Shown here piece after piece: positions 21,814-34,268 of a DNA stretch of 64,000 bases (position 1 is the first letter of the stretch; each line of letters starts with the position of its first letter). The notes beneath the pieces were generated by a model that worked only from the letters and a program-made list of their open reading frames with translations, ran no database searches and was not told where the DNA came from. A program made the translations under genes and the position numbers. This stretch comes from Sapria himalayana. Its lineage: Eukaryota > Streptophyta > Magnoliopsida > Malpighiales > Rafflesiaceae. The stretch covers positions 671,999-735,998 of the forward strand of contig JAREIK010000748.1 of NCBI GenBank assembly GCA_029783825.1, in the 5' to 3' direction.

Positions 21814-23620
21814 TATGTAAATCTATATATTTGTTTATAACATTGTATATATTTATGTATAACTACTTATAACTACTTGTATGAATATATCTATATATAA
21901 CTATATGTTTAATTATATATAACTATTTAAACTATATATATTTTATGTATAATAATATATAACTATAAATAATTGTATCTTACTATATATAATAATTATA
22001 TTTAAATATATGATTTACAACTTATATTTAATATATATTTGTATATATTAGTATATAAAAATATATTTTACTATATCTATGCCTATACATAACTATATGT
22101 ATAAATATATACAATATTATGAAAAAATATATATACCTACATGTATAAATATAAGTATAATTATATGTGTAACTATATGTATAACCACATGTAACTATAT
22201 TTATAATTACATGTATAACAACATGCAACATTATGTTTAACTACATGTGTATAACTATATATAATATTTGTATAACTATGTAACACTCTATATAATTAAA
22301 TATAACTATATTTGTAACTATGTATACACATGTAAATCTATATATTTGTTTATAACTTTGTATACATTTGTGTATAACTACATATAACTACTTGTATGAA
22401 TACATACATACATACATACATATACATATATATATATATATATATAACTATATTTTTAACAATATAAAACTATTTATAACTACATATACTATATGTATAA
22501 TAATATATAACTATAAATAATTATATATTATTATATGTATAACTATAAAAAATTTATACGTAACTATATTTAAATATATAATTAACAACATATATTTAAT
22601 ATACATTTTTATATATTAATATACAAATATATTTTACTATATCTATACCTATACATAACTATATGTATAGATATATAAAATTATATGAAAAAATATATAT
22701 ACCTTCATGTATAAATATAAGTTTAACTATATGTGTAACTATATGTATAATCACATGTAACTATATTTATAATTATATGTATAAGAACATATAACATTAT
22801 GTTTAACTATATGTCTATAACTATATATAAATATTTGTATAACTATATAAAACTCTATATAATTTAAATATAACTATATTTGTAACTATGTATACATCTA
22901 TGTTAATCTACATATTTGTTCAAAACTTTGTATACATTTATGTATAACTACATATAACTACTTGTATGAATATGTGTGTGTGTCTGTGTGTGTGTGCGTG
23001 TGTATAACTATATGGTTAACTATAAATAACATTTATAACTACATATTATTTATGTATAATAACAAATAGCTATAAATAATTGTATATCTATATGTATAAC
23101 TATAAAAACTTTATACATAACTATATTTAAATATATAATTTTCAACATATATTTAATATACATTTTTATATATTAATATATAAAAATTTATTTTACTATA
23201 TCTATGCCTATACATAACTATGTGTATATATATATATAATTATATGAAAAAATATATATACCTACATGTATAAATATAAGTTTAACTATATGTGTAACTA
23301 TATGTATAACCACATGTAACTATATTTATAATTGCATGTATAAAAACAATATAACTTAATGTTTAACATTATGTGTATAACTATATATAAATATTTGTAC
23401 AACTATATAACACTCTATATAATTAAATGTAAGTATATTTGTAACTATGTATACATATATGTAAATCTATATATTTGTTTATAACTTTATATATATTTAT
23501 GTATAATTACTTATAATTACTTGTATGAATATATCTATATATAACTATATGTTTAACTATATATAATTATTTATAACTATATATACTATATGTATAATAA
23601 CATATAACTATACATATATG
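20470..23620 (+). repeat. Tandem array of about six ~550-bp units in the CACTA-A leader
   Basis: A landmark ATTTGTAYAACTAT followed by AACTCTATATAA-like text recurs at 20618, 21173, 21720, 22266, 22833 and 23393, i.e. spacings of 555, 547, 546, 567 and 560 bp. Each unit also has, in the same order, a CATATAACTACTTGTATGAATAT block, a GTTTAACTATATATAA block and an ATACCTACATGTATAAATATAAG block. The units themselves are built from TATAACTATATGT-like words. Short frames in it are artefacts. The same unit forms the leader array of CACTA-B. Confidence 0.9.
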
Positions 23621-23837
23621 ACACAGTATAATGAATAGTTCTGACACAACATGGCCCTTTTGACGCCTCTATGTTTGACTTTACTCATCAATAATCGTTT
23701 CAGTGGTTAATGAATCACATGAGTTGCTTTTACGGATTCAACTGCCTGCTTGCTATTTATTTGTGTTTTTAATTATTTTCATCTTACTAACATTTTTGCT
23801 AAGTTGTTGGTGTCATGGGACGTGGTTGATTTTGAAG
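23621..23837. other. Junction between CACTA-A array and Enhancer-of-Polycomb-like exon
   Basis: It contains GGCCCTTTTGACGCCTCTA ending at 23671, two mismatches from the hAT right end of this window, but without a left end or hAT body. The following bases (LLLRIQLPA near 23727, then WLILKP just before 23838) vaguely resemble the R-R-L-Q-P lead-in of Enhancer-of-Polycomb proteins, so the exon may begin within this stretch. Confidence 0.35.
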
Positions 23838-24056
23838 CCTCCTCCACATGTTAATGATACCAATCCATACAATGTGTTCAGGCCCCGAGAAAAAGCCCAT
23901 CGGCTCCATACAAGAAAGGTATGTGGTCTCGTAGTCTTTTATGATACAATTAGAAGTTTTACAAGCAAATTTCATAGTCTTGTGAGCTGCTTCTCATGAT
24001 GTGTTCAGATGCAATTGAGGGAAAATAATTTGTAGTTATTTGAAAAACTTCATTTG
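23838..24056 (+). pseudogene. Enhancer-of-Polycomb-like gene fragment: two consecutive exons
   Basis: Exon a (to 23918) encodes PPPHVNDTNPYNVFRPREK and then AHRLHTRK, followed by a GT donor. Exon b (24009-24056) follows a TTCAG acceptor and encodes MQLRENNL-stop-LFEKLHL, then a GTAAGT donor. Plant Enhancer-of-Polycomb-like proteins, subunits of NuA4-type histone acetyltransferase complexes, have N-D-T-N-P-x-N-V-F-R-P-R-E-K-A-H-R-L-H-T-R followed by R-x-x-R-R-E-N-N, then F-E-K-L. The exon/intron structure is kept, so this is not a retrocopy. A stop codon sits in exon b. The next exon is found 14 kb downstream at 38104. No N-terminal exons were recognised. Confidence 0.85.
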
Positions 24057-24757
24057 GTAAGTAAGAAATTTATTTTATTGATCAACTCTTTCTATTCAGA
24101 TTAGGGATATAATGTTGAGATTAATAAGATATCAAAGAAATTTTTTTTTTCTATTATATTTTGCATTTCTTAAAAGAGATTAATAAGTTACACATTCATC
24201 TTATCAAACACTTATCTATCACAACCATCCTATGTATATTTTTTCTTATAAAAAGTAAAATATTATGAATCATAAATTGAGTAATTAATTATTTTTTGAT
24301 ATTATTTATTTTTTTTAATCTAACATATATTTTTCTATTATACTTTATTTGGGTCAATTGTTTTAGTTTTTTAGTTAATATTTTTTTAAAAAATTGTCTT
24401 TCTTTTGAATTATAAATCATAAATTTCAAAAATAATTATATTTTGAGAAATTGATTTTTTCAATTTTAAATTAAAGTTGCAAATTAAATATTTTATTTTT
24501 AATATTTTATTTTTACATCTTTTACTCTCAAACATGTACTATCTATTTACTTTTCAATTTAAATTTTTACTAGTTTCAATTATTAAGAAAATATTATCTA
24601 TATATAGCATATATCAATGTATCTATTTTTATAGTTATCCTGCCATCTCATTTATAACCATGACAAGAAAATATCAACTTAACATTGAATCTTAATGTAA
24701 TTTTATAGATGTAACAAATTTACTTTACATCCCACATATAAAACACATTTGTTATAT

Positions 24758-24794
<37 letters not shown>

Positions 24795-25270
24795 TTATTG
24801 ACATCAATATTATATAGAAATATTTTTCTTCTTTTATGTAGACACCAAACCAACTATCAAAAAATTATATTATGAATATTTTCTAAATTGATAAATACTC
24901 AGTTAAAATATATTTATATTTATATTTATTTCATGACTTATTTAACAAGTGTAAATAAGTAGAATTTTGTATATGCATAGAGTAGAGAGAGAGAGAGAGA
25001 GAGTGGAGAATCTTTGAAAAAAAGAAAACTAATTTTAATAAAAATGAAATATGGTATTTTGGATATGTATAATCCCACGTATATTGTTTGGGGAAGCTCA
25101 CAAGTTGGGTATTTTCAAACAATAAAAATCAAATAAATAAAAATACTAAACTAAAAATTGAACATCTTTCTCAAGTTAATGCATGCATATTACATATTCC
25201 TAGCTTGGAAGAGTTGAAAAAAATTTATGGTCCTCTAATAGCCTACATTAAGATGTTCTTACTCAGCTCA
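24057..25270. other. AT-rich sequence in the expanded intron, no gene seen
   Basis: It contains (TA)n at 24760-24790 and (GA)n near 24985-25003. The short frames here have no recognisable domains. Confidence 0.5.
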
Positions 25271-26625
25271 TTGATAGGTATGTAGGTTGTAGTGATCAAA
25301 ATATCCTAAATTTTATTTCAAATAAAATGATAATTAATCTTAATATGCTTTGTCCGCTCATAGAACATTGAGTTGGCTGCAATGTGATTGGCTATCTGGC
25401 TGTCATAGTGAAATATCATCATTTTCTAAATTGGAAGATAAAGCTCATTCAAAAAGTATTTGGTCCATTGAAGTTTATAAGTTGCTGATGTCATAGCTTT
25501 GTATTTTGTTTATACACTAGATCTTGAAATCACATTTCTTGAATTTTTTTTTCATATACCTCAGAATTTTAGGTATTGTATTCATATGAATATGTTTATG
25601 TACATTTTAAAAATAACTAAATATACTGACATCATTGGTAATATTAGACATAATTATTATCAGATAATTTAGTTTTTTATGATTATTCTATATGTAGTTG
25701 AGTCAATTGACGAACCAAATTATCTAGATAAGTCTATATTTAGATCAAGTAGTAAGCCAACAGTGTACATCATGATATATCTTATCAGATAAAATAAATA
25801 AAATATATTTTCTCTAAGAAAGAGTTGTCATACTTCTTGAGTATTTGATATCAATACTATAAAAACCTTAGATATTTTAAATAATGTCTAAAACTTGATT
25901 TGTAGATTTTAGTTTTGATATATCAAATTGATTATCTCATGTAATTAGATCATTATCATCATATACAATTAGTTTCACATACTAACATCTTGATCAACTT
26001 AAAAAAATAGAAAATTTTGACATATTTCTATGACAAAATATAGTAAATATTGAGTAAAATTATTAAATCATTTCTTGGGAGACTACTTGAGGCTATAAAT
26101 TATCTTTCATATTCTGTATATCATACATGTGCTCTCTGCTTCTAGGAACAATGAATCCTAATGACTACTATATAAGCAGTTTTTAATATAAATTATTATA
26201 AAAGAATGTATTCTTTATATCTAAATACATATTTTATAAATGTGATGATAAATAGAAAGTAATAACTTATTAGTGATCATGTTAATCATATGAAATAATG
26301 TGTTCCTAAAATCAATATCATAAAGCTATGTAAGATCATTCATTACCAACCTAGTCTTGTCAATCGATCTTCCCCCTGGGTCCCTCTTTATTATATATAT
26401 ATTTGTCTATAATGTAATTGGAATGTCCAACTCATTATTCTAAACTATATCAACTGATATGATAGAAAACTCATTTAAAATATATTGTGAATGTATCCAT
26501 TTAGTTTATATATATTCAGATTGGGATCATCAAGTCTTTTAAGGTTCATTTCTACATCTCTCTCGATGAGATTTAAATGTCGTGTCTAGTGGATAATGAT
26601 TACTTTAGAAGTTCTTATTTTGTAT
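25270..26625 (-). pseudogene. Ty1/copia pol fragment, reverse strand, decayed
   Basis: Reverse-strand reading includes NHIAANSMFYERTKHIKINY followed by HFI (about 25395-25325), which matches copia RNase H N-x-x-A-x-x-I-A-x-N-P-V-F-H-E-R-T-K-H-I-E. Before it come VISRSSV-stop-TKYKAMTSATYKLQW (S-S-A-E-A-E-Y-R-A-M-A) and, near 26150-26110, GFIVPRSREHM, matching the RT stretch P-P-G-F. The segment near 26225 resembles V-K-N-A-F-L-x-G-D-L. It is full of stops and indels. It is truncated at 26625 by CACTA-B. Sequence continuing beyond 36996 may be more of it but was not recognisable. Confidence 0.75.
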
Positions 26626-27450
26626 CACTATTAAAAATAATGATAATACCGACCGAAATATCGACCAAAAAATTTGGTCGGTAATTGATGTCTAAAACAC
26701 AACTAATTAGCGACCAAAAGAGGGTATCGAACAAAAATTTCTACCAACCAAATTTGTGATAAAATACTGACCTAATATTTTTGGTAAGAAATTGGTCTGT
26801 ATAGTGGTTATCGAATATATTACCGATCAATTAACGACTTATCATTATAATTGGTCGGTATAGTGGATTTTCAAATTATTTATAACTTTATACTTACCAA
26901 CCATTTATCGACAATATATATAGGTTAGTAATCACTGACCAATTTACGACCAATTTATAAATCTAAAGAGGAGTATCAGAGAAAAATACTTCCGATCAAT
27001 TACCGACCATATATTACCGACCAAATATATTTGATCGGGAATATGGTCTGTAAATTAGGAGGAATTTAGTGAAAAATATTCTCGAAAGATTACTGACTAT
27101 TTAATGACCAAAAATATATAACCATTAAAAATAGTAAATAAGAAGGTTATCCAATATATTTATAACGTCATAATTACCGACCTACTGTCGACCGAATATT
27201 TAGGTCGGTAATTACTAACCATTTCAAGACTCAATACAGACCATATCTTCCGACCAAATGTTTTTGGTTGGAAATTGATCAATAAATTAGGATGGAACCA
27301 GCGAATAGAAATTTCCGACTAATTATAGACCATTTAACAACCGAAAACATATTACCATTAAAATTGGTCGGTAAATTGAACTTCCAAATACTTATAAATT
27401 TGTTCTCACAGATCTTTTACCGACCATAATTTTGGTTGGTAATTCAATGT
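26626..27450 (+). repeat. CACTA-B left terminus and subterminal repeats
   Basis: Following the TIR, words such as TTTGGTCGGTAATT, ACCGACCAATTTACGACC and GACCATTTAACGACC occur in both orientations many times. The same words fill the right end at 36340-36990, so these are the paired subterminal arrays of one element. Confidence 0.88.
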
Positions 27451-28200
27451 TTTAATTTTTTGATTTGAAAATTATTTGTTAAGTCATTATAACCTAAAAT
27501 CATCGAAACTCTGTCTTTTTTCCAAATTAGAACTGACAGTAAGCACGAAATCACATAAATTTGATATTTCTTCTAAATTCATGTAAGTTTTTATTTGTTT
27601 GTCTCATTCAAATTGCTTATACACATCTCCGTCTCTCTGAATTATATATTGACATTCAGAATTTCATTTTTTGGTATATTCAGGTATTAGGTTTTTTTTT
27701 CTCCTCCTAAATTCTTAATTTTTGCTTCGATTTTATTTAACCTAACATGATTTTGACTCGACACATTTAATTAAACTACAATTTTTCATTTTTTAAAATT
27801 TGTTCATCTACTGTTTATATTTTTAGGGTTTTAGTGATTTTGATTTCAATTACATGATATTTGCATCCGAATAATCTTAATGTTAATGGTTTATATTTAT
27901 ATAATTGTATGACATTATGTATAAATGTCAATACTTTAATATATATTATGATTTATGTTAAATCAAACTTTTATTTAATGTTAATCTTAATTAATGTCTA
28001 TAATAGTATATATATACTTTTATATATTTATATAACCGAAAGATATTATGTATAAATGTCTATACTTTAATATATATAAATGTATTATATTATAAATATA
28101 CATTGATATGTTTATATAAACATGTAATTTTATATATAAATATATATACATATGTATTAATGTTTATAAATATCTATACAAAATTTACATTAAACTATCC
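27451..28200 (+). promoter_or_regulatory. CACTA-B leader: probable 5' non-coding exon and donor
   Basis: The segment is less AT-rich and CT-rich around 27605-27640 and ends TATATTCAG before GTATTAG, a plausible splice donor at 27684. The matching acceptor could be AACTAG at 30461-30466, two bases before the TNP2 ATG, which would make a 2.8-kb leader intron. The same segment and donor occur in CACTA-A. Transcription start and splicing are inferred, not shown. Confidence 0.45.
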
Positions 28201-30430
28201 ATTTATATATTTTCTTATATAACAATTATGTAATATTAAATGATTATACACTTTTGTAAATATTTATATTACACATTATTTTTTATATAAACATAAAATA
28301 TTTATTATGTTTATATAAATGTGATATATATACTTTATATAATTTATAAAAGTGTTACATATAAATATAATAATATTTAAGTAACATTTAGTAAAATATT
28401 TTATTCACAAATATTATATAGATAGACGTGTTTAATTATATAATCATAAGCCATTTTTATGTAAAAGTATTTATCACTATATTTATAATAAAGTTAACTA
28501 CTTTTATAACTATATTTTAAACTTTATATAACTAATTTGTAACTATATAATAATGTATAACTATATGTATAATTCTATATAACTATATTTCTAAAAAATA
28601 TATATTATATGTATACTAATATATAACTATATACAATTATATTTTACTAAATGTATACCTATGTAAATGTTAAATATAATTATAACTTTAACTACATACA
28701 TATTTATAAGTATATATGTATAACTATATATAAATATTTGTATAAATATGTAACACTCTATATAATTAAATATAACTATATTTGTAACTATATATACATA
28801 TATGTATTCATATAATTAAATTAAAATATTTGTTTATAATGTTGTATATATTTATGTATAACTACTTACCACTACTTGTATAAATATATCTATATATAAC
28901 TATTTGTTTAATTATATATAACTATTTATATCTATATATTATATGCAAAATAATATATAACTATAAATAATTATATCTTACTATGTGTATAACTTTAAAA
29001 AGAGATATGCATAATTATATTTAAATATTAAATTTACAGCTTATATTTAATATATATTTATATATAGTAGTATATAAAAAAGTATTTTATTATATTTGTA
29101 TACCTATACATAACTATATGTATAAATATATAAAATTAAATTAACAAATATATAAACCTACATATATAAATATATGTTTAACTATATGTGTAACTATATG
29201 TATAATCACATGTAACTATATTTATAATTACATGTATAATAACATACAACATTATGTTAAACTATATGTGTATAACTCTATATAAATATTTGTATAACTA
29301 AATAAATGTCTATATAATTATATATAATTATATTTGTAACTGTATATACATTTATGTATTAATATAATTAAAGCAAAATATTTTTTTTATAACGTTGTTT
29401 ATATTTATGTATAACCACTGATAACTACTTGTATGAATATATCTATATATAACTATATGTTTTATTATATACAACTATTTATAACTATATATATCATATG
29501 TAAAATAATATATAACTATAAATAATTGTATCTTATTGTGTATAACTTTTAAAGTTTTATGCATAATTATATTTAAATATTAAATTTACAGCTTATATTT
29601 AAACTCTATTTGTATATAGTATATATAAAAAAGTATTTTACTATATATATACCTATACTTAACTATATGTATAAATATATAAAATTAAATTAACAAATAT
29701 ATAAACCTACATGTATAAATATATGTTTAACTATATGCGTAACTATATTTATAACCACATGTAACTATATTTATAATTACATGTATAACAACATACAATA
29801 TTATTTTAAACTATATGTCTATAACTATATATAAATATTTGTATAACTAACTAAATGTCTATATAATTATATATAACTATATTTGTAACTATATATACAT
29901 TTATGTATTAATATAATTAAAGCAAAATATTTTTTTTATTATGTTGTTTATCTTTATGTATACCTTCTTATAACTACTTGTATGAATATATCTATATATA
30001 ACTATATGTTTAATTATATATAACTATTTATAACTGGATATATTATATGTAAAATAATATATAACTATAAATAATTGTATCTTACTATGTGTATACATAT
30101 AAAAGTTTTATGCATACTTATATTCAAATATTAAATTTATAGCTTATATTTAATATATATTTGTATATAGTAGTATATAAAAAAGTATTATAGTAATGTA
30201 TACATATACATTACTATATATATAAATATATAAAATTAAATGAAATAATATATAAACCTACATGTATAAATATACATTTAACTATATGTATATTCACATG
30301 CAACTACATTTACAATTACATGTATAACAACATAAAAAATTATTTTAAACTAGATGTGTATAACTATATATAAATATTTGTATATCTAAAAAATGTCTAT
30401 ATAATTATATATAACTATAATTAGAGATAA
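28200..30430 (+). repeat. ~550-bp tandem units in the CACTA-B leader intron
   Basis: The ATTTGTATAA landmark with CTATATAATT-like text recurs at 28736, 29288, 29837 and 30376 (spacings 552, 549 and 539 bp); the last unit is cut short before the transposase gene. Unit sequence and order of sub-blocks match the array at 20470-23620. Confidence 0.88.
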
Positions 30431-30467
30431 TTGCTTTTGTTAAATAAAATGATTTTTTTAACTAGTT

Positions 30468-33400
30468 ATGGAAGATGATCGTGAATGGATATACAAGGGT
30501 TAAATTGCGAATAGAATGTTCTCTAATGATTGAGGGGATAAAGTTGATGAATTTGTTGAGTTTTATCTAAGACATCCTGAGTGTGTAAATGGTGGTACAA
30601 ATATAAGGTGTCCTTGCACTTTAGTTAAATGTCATAATAAAAAGTTTTTGAATTTTGAAATTGTGAAGATGCATTTGTATAGAAATAGTTTTGTGACGTA
30701 TTACTATGTTTGAATATACCATGGTGAGAAGCAAGTCCACCAAAGGTGTTCGAGTTTAGTACGAGTGTCAGTAAGTGAACCTAATCAAATGGTCTTGGAT
30801 AATATTAATCATACTACATACCATAATATAGTTTTTGGTGCTGCGGTTCTTGAATTCAACCCGAATGAGGAACCCAATGCCGATGCAAATAATTTATATG
30901 ACATGATTCGAGCTAGAGACAAACCTATATATGAGGGAAATTCTAAGCATACTCAATTTTCTGCAGTCGTGAGGATGTTAGAAATAAAGTGCAGACACAG
31001 GTGTTCATAGGCATGGTTTGATGATATGTCTAAATTCATTCAAGAATTATTGCCAAAAGATAATCTGATGCCATTGGATCTCTACAGCACGAAGAAGTTA
31101 GTTAGAGGCTTGGGATTACCCGTATAGGTCATTCATTGCTATGTGAATAGCTGTATGATATACTAGAATGATGACATTAACCTTAATAGTTATAAAATGT
31201 GTGGCCATGCTCGGTATAAGAAAAAGGTTAGGGGCACTGGAAATATATTGTATATACGTAAGTTGTAGGTGCCGTATAAGAAGATGTACTATTTTTTAAT
31301 AACACCCAAGTTGAAAAGATTGTATGCATCAACTGCATCAGTTATTGAAATGAGGTGGTATTCAGAGCATCATATGAAGGACGGTAAGATGTGTCACCCT
31401 TCTGATGCCCCTGCTTGGAAATATCTTGATGAGTATATTCCTGATTTTTCTTCCTGAAGTTCAAAATATTAGGCTAAGTTTATTTGCTGATAGTTTTCAA
31501 CCAGTTGGTCAATCTGGATAGCAATATTCTTTGTGGCATGTGGTGGTGACCCAGTATAATTTGCCTCAAACTTATGTATGGAGAAATTTATATTTTTGAC
31601 TGTGTTAGTGCCGGGGTCTATGAATCCAAAGGGGAAGATAGATGTTTTCTTGCAGCCATTGATAATAGATTTGAAAAGTCTTTGGGGTGTTGGGGTTCAA
31701 ACTTATGATATTTCCAAACGGCAAAATTTTTAGATGCGCACTGCCCTCATGTGAACAATAAATAACTTTCCAGCATATTCTATAATTCTGGGTAGATAAC
31801 AACTGGTATGTTGTTAATACAACATTGTATGGATGATTTTGATGCTTTTAGATTAATTAAGAGTGGAAAATAGTCATGGTTCGACAACCATCAGAAGTTT
31901 TTGCCCATTAATCATCTGTATCGACGTAACACCAAAGACTTTATTAAGAATAGAAAGGTCACTAAACAATTTCTGAAAGTAGATCTGGGGATGAAATTCT
32001 GTAGGAATTGAATAACGGAGGGTTAAGGAAGGTGATAGATGTTGATGCTGAGGTTGTGAATGCAGCTATATCTAAGACTTGTGAGTGGAATAAGAGAAGT
32101 ATTTTTTGGGATTTGCCCTACTGGCATGAGCACTTGCTCAGTCACAATCTTGATGTTATGCATATCGAGAAGAATGTGTTTGATAATATTTTCAATATAG
32201 TGTTTAACATTCCCGAGAAAACTAAGGACACTTACAAGTCAAGAGATGAGTTGAATAAATATTATTGTCGTCCTCAATTTGCAAAAAATCTTGTCACCAA
32301 CAAATACCCTGATGTGCCATTTTATTCTAAATAAATCACAGAAAAAGGTTGTGTTGGAGTGGGTAAAAAAACTTAAATTTTCAGATGAGTATGCTTCTAA
32401 TCTAGGGAGGTGTGGATTTGAACAAACTTAAGATGTTTGGCATAAAGAGTCATGATTGTCATGTATTCATGCAAAGGTTGTTACCAATTCCTCTTCGAGA
32501 ATTCATGCCTAATAGAATATGGGAGCTAATAATTAAGATTTCTTTATTCTTCAAGCAACTGACTTCTTCTTTATTGATTAATGAGGAGTTAAAAAATCTG
32601 GATGAACAAATTCCAGTTATCTTATGCAATCTTGAGAAAATCTTTCCTCCTAGTTTTTTTTGACTCAATGGAACATCTCTTAGTGCACTTGGCTTACGAA
32701 GCTAGGATTGCTGGTCCTGTCCATCATCGTTGGATGTATCCTCCAAAAAGGTAATATTAATTCACTAAACCAATTCTTTTCCTATATATATATATATACA
32801 CACAAAAATGACTTGTAATTTTCAATAATTTTTTTGTAGAAACTCGAGGAAAATAAAGCATACATTAATGAATAAGGCTTAGGTTGAGGGTTCTATATCA
32901 ATAGGTTATATTATGGATGAGGCTGCAAAATTCACATCATTCTATTTCAAAGAAGGAGATCAAACTCTTCCACTTAAGGAAAAGTGGAATGAGGTTTATC
33001 TCTATGACAATGTGGATAATGAAATATTTGAAATTTTCAGGCCTCCGGATAAAGCAATTGGTGCTGAAGGGAAAAGGTATCTAGTAAACTATGAATGTAT
33101 GCAGCTCATCTATATGTCCTAATGAATTGTCCAGAGTTTCAATCATTCATTGAGTAAGTATTTCCTAATAGTCAAATGACATCTATTACGCATTATAATT
33201 TACTATTTCCTATCAATGTATCAATTATTTTTAATTTATTTTTTTAGTGATTTTGTTACAGATAAACATAGAGTTTCCAAACATGAATGAAGAATCAATC
33301 AATGCTGTGACTGAGAAAGAATTTCTATCATTTTTTGAAAAATACGTATGTTTACTTATAATGAAAATAAAAAAATAATTATTTTGTTCTAATAAAAATT

Positions 33401-34194
33401 TATAATTGTAATCTAAATAATCTACTTAATTTTGATTACAGGTTCATAATTGTGCAAATAAAATTTCCAATCATTATCTTCGAAGTATAGCACGATGTCC
33501 CCTAAGAGAGGTTAGAACATACAATGGTTATTATGTGAATGGTTTTAAATTTCACACTAAATCGTATGGTAGCTATTGGGCAACATACAATACGGGGGTA
33601 TGCATTAAAGGATCTATATATAATGAAACCGAATATGATTATTACGAAACTCTGGTCGAAGTGATCGAGTTAGAATTCGAAGCCCTCCAGGTTAAAAAAA
33701 CTATGTTATTCCAATGTGAATGGTTCGGTCCAACACCACATGTTGGTATTATTGTCCATCCTTGATATAAACTTGTTGATATGCACGATAAAAAAATATT
33801 CAACAAGTATGAACCTTTTTTCTTAGCAGTACAAGCATCACAGGTTTATTATTGTGAATATCTGAGTCGAACTGGTCTTAGAAAGGATTGGAAAGCTATG
33901 TGCAAGATAAAAGCAATTGCTCAAATTGGCATTTCCACATCACCAAGTACTGATTTTATAGAACCAACTTTTTAAAATGATGACAATGAAATTATAATTG
34001 AAGCTGTGGTGGAGGACGAAGACGTCCTTTTAGTCCCATCTTCTAAGATGGATACAAGTGGGGATGTAGATGTTGATGAAAATTTAATTGATTATGAGGA
34101 AGAAATGAGTGATGAAGAGGAGTTTGAAAATGATGTTACTACATCTGAAGAAGAAGACGAACCAAATTTGGATGATTCTGATGAGAATGAGTAG
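30468..34194 (+). pseudogene. CACTA TNP2-type transposase, decayed
   Basis: The transposase would bind and cut CACTA ends. The start MEDDREWIYKG opens a transposase-associated N-terminal domain with VDEFVEFYLRHPECVNGG, then IRCPCTLVKCHNKKFL and VKMHLYRNSF. A Transposase_21 core follows, clearest at RSIFWDLPYWHEHLLSHNLD, then VMHIEKNVFDNIFN (about 32093-32200). Next come DUF4218 (KMFGIKSHDCHVFMQRLLP, then DEQIPVILCNLEKIFPPSFF), an intron at 32751-32839 (AG before GTAAT, TGTAG acceptor), DUF4216 (NGFKFHTKSYGSYWATYNTG, FQCEWFGPTPHVG, about 33535-33765) and an acidic C-terminal tail ending at 34194. Stops appear early (codon 12) and often, and a frame break lies at the T-run near 32657. Not functional as read. 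Confidence 0.92.
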
Positions 34195-34268
34195 ACAATG
34201 AGTTTTATGTTATTTTAATTATTAATCATTTTTGTTTATTTTCATTGTCTTATGTATTTTTTATAGGT

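Larger units (their letters stand above)
17679..23620 (+). mobile_element. CACTA-A: 5' end and leader of a CACTA transposon, truncated
   Basis: It starts CATTACAATAAA, a CACTA-type terminus (plant consensus begins CACTACAA), followed by 0.6 kb of subterminal repeats, an AT-rich stretch, a leader exon-like segment (about 19555-19636) and a 550-bp tandem array. From 19555 onward it is homologous to CACTA-B from about 27605. The homology to B stops at about 23620, before any transposase coding sequence, and Enhancer-of-Polycomb-like exon sequence follows soon after. No 3' end belonging to it was found nearby. The first 1.3 kb matches 53135-51850 in inverted orientation. Confidence 0.6.

Noticed and set aside
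20533..22231. Tyr/Ile-rich frames
   Set aside because: They arise from TATAAC-type repeat units of the CACTA-A leader array.
20470..23620. CRISPR-like or centromeric satellite array
   Set aside because: Units are about 550 bp with no short repeat-spacer pattern, and the same unit is found inside a CACTA element, so a transposon leader repeat explains it better.
23653..23671. hAT-like right end (GGCCCTTTTGACGCCTCTA)
   Set aside because: Only about 19 bases match, no left end or hAT body is present, and there is no target duplication. Kept only as a note at the junction.
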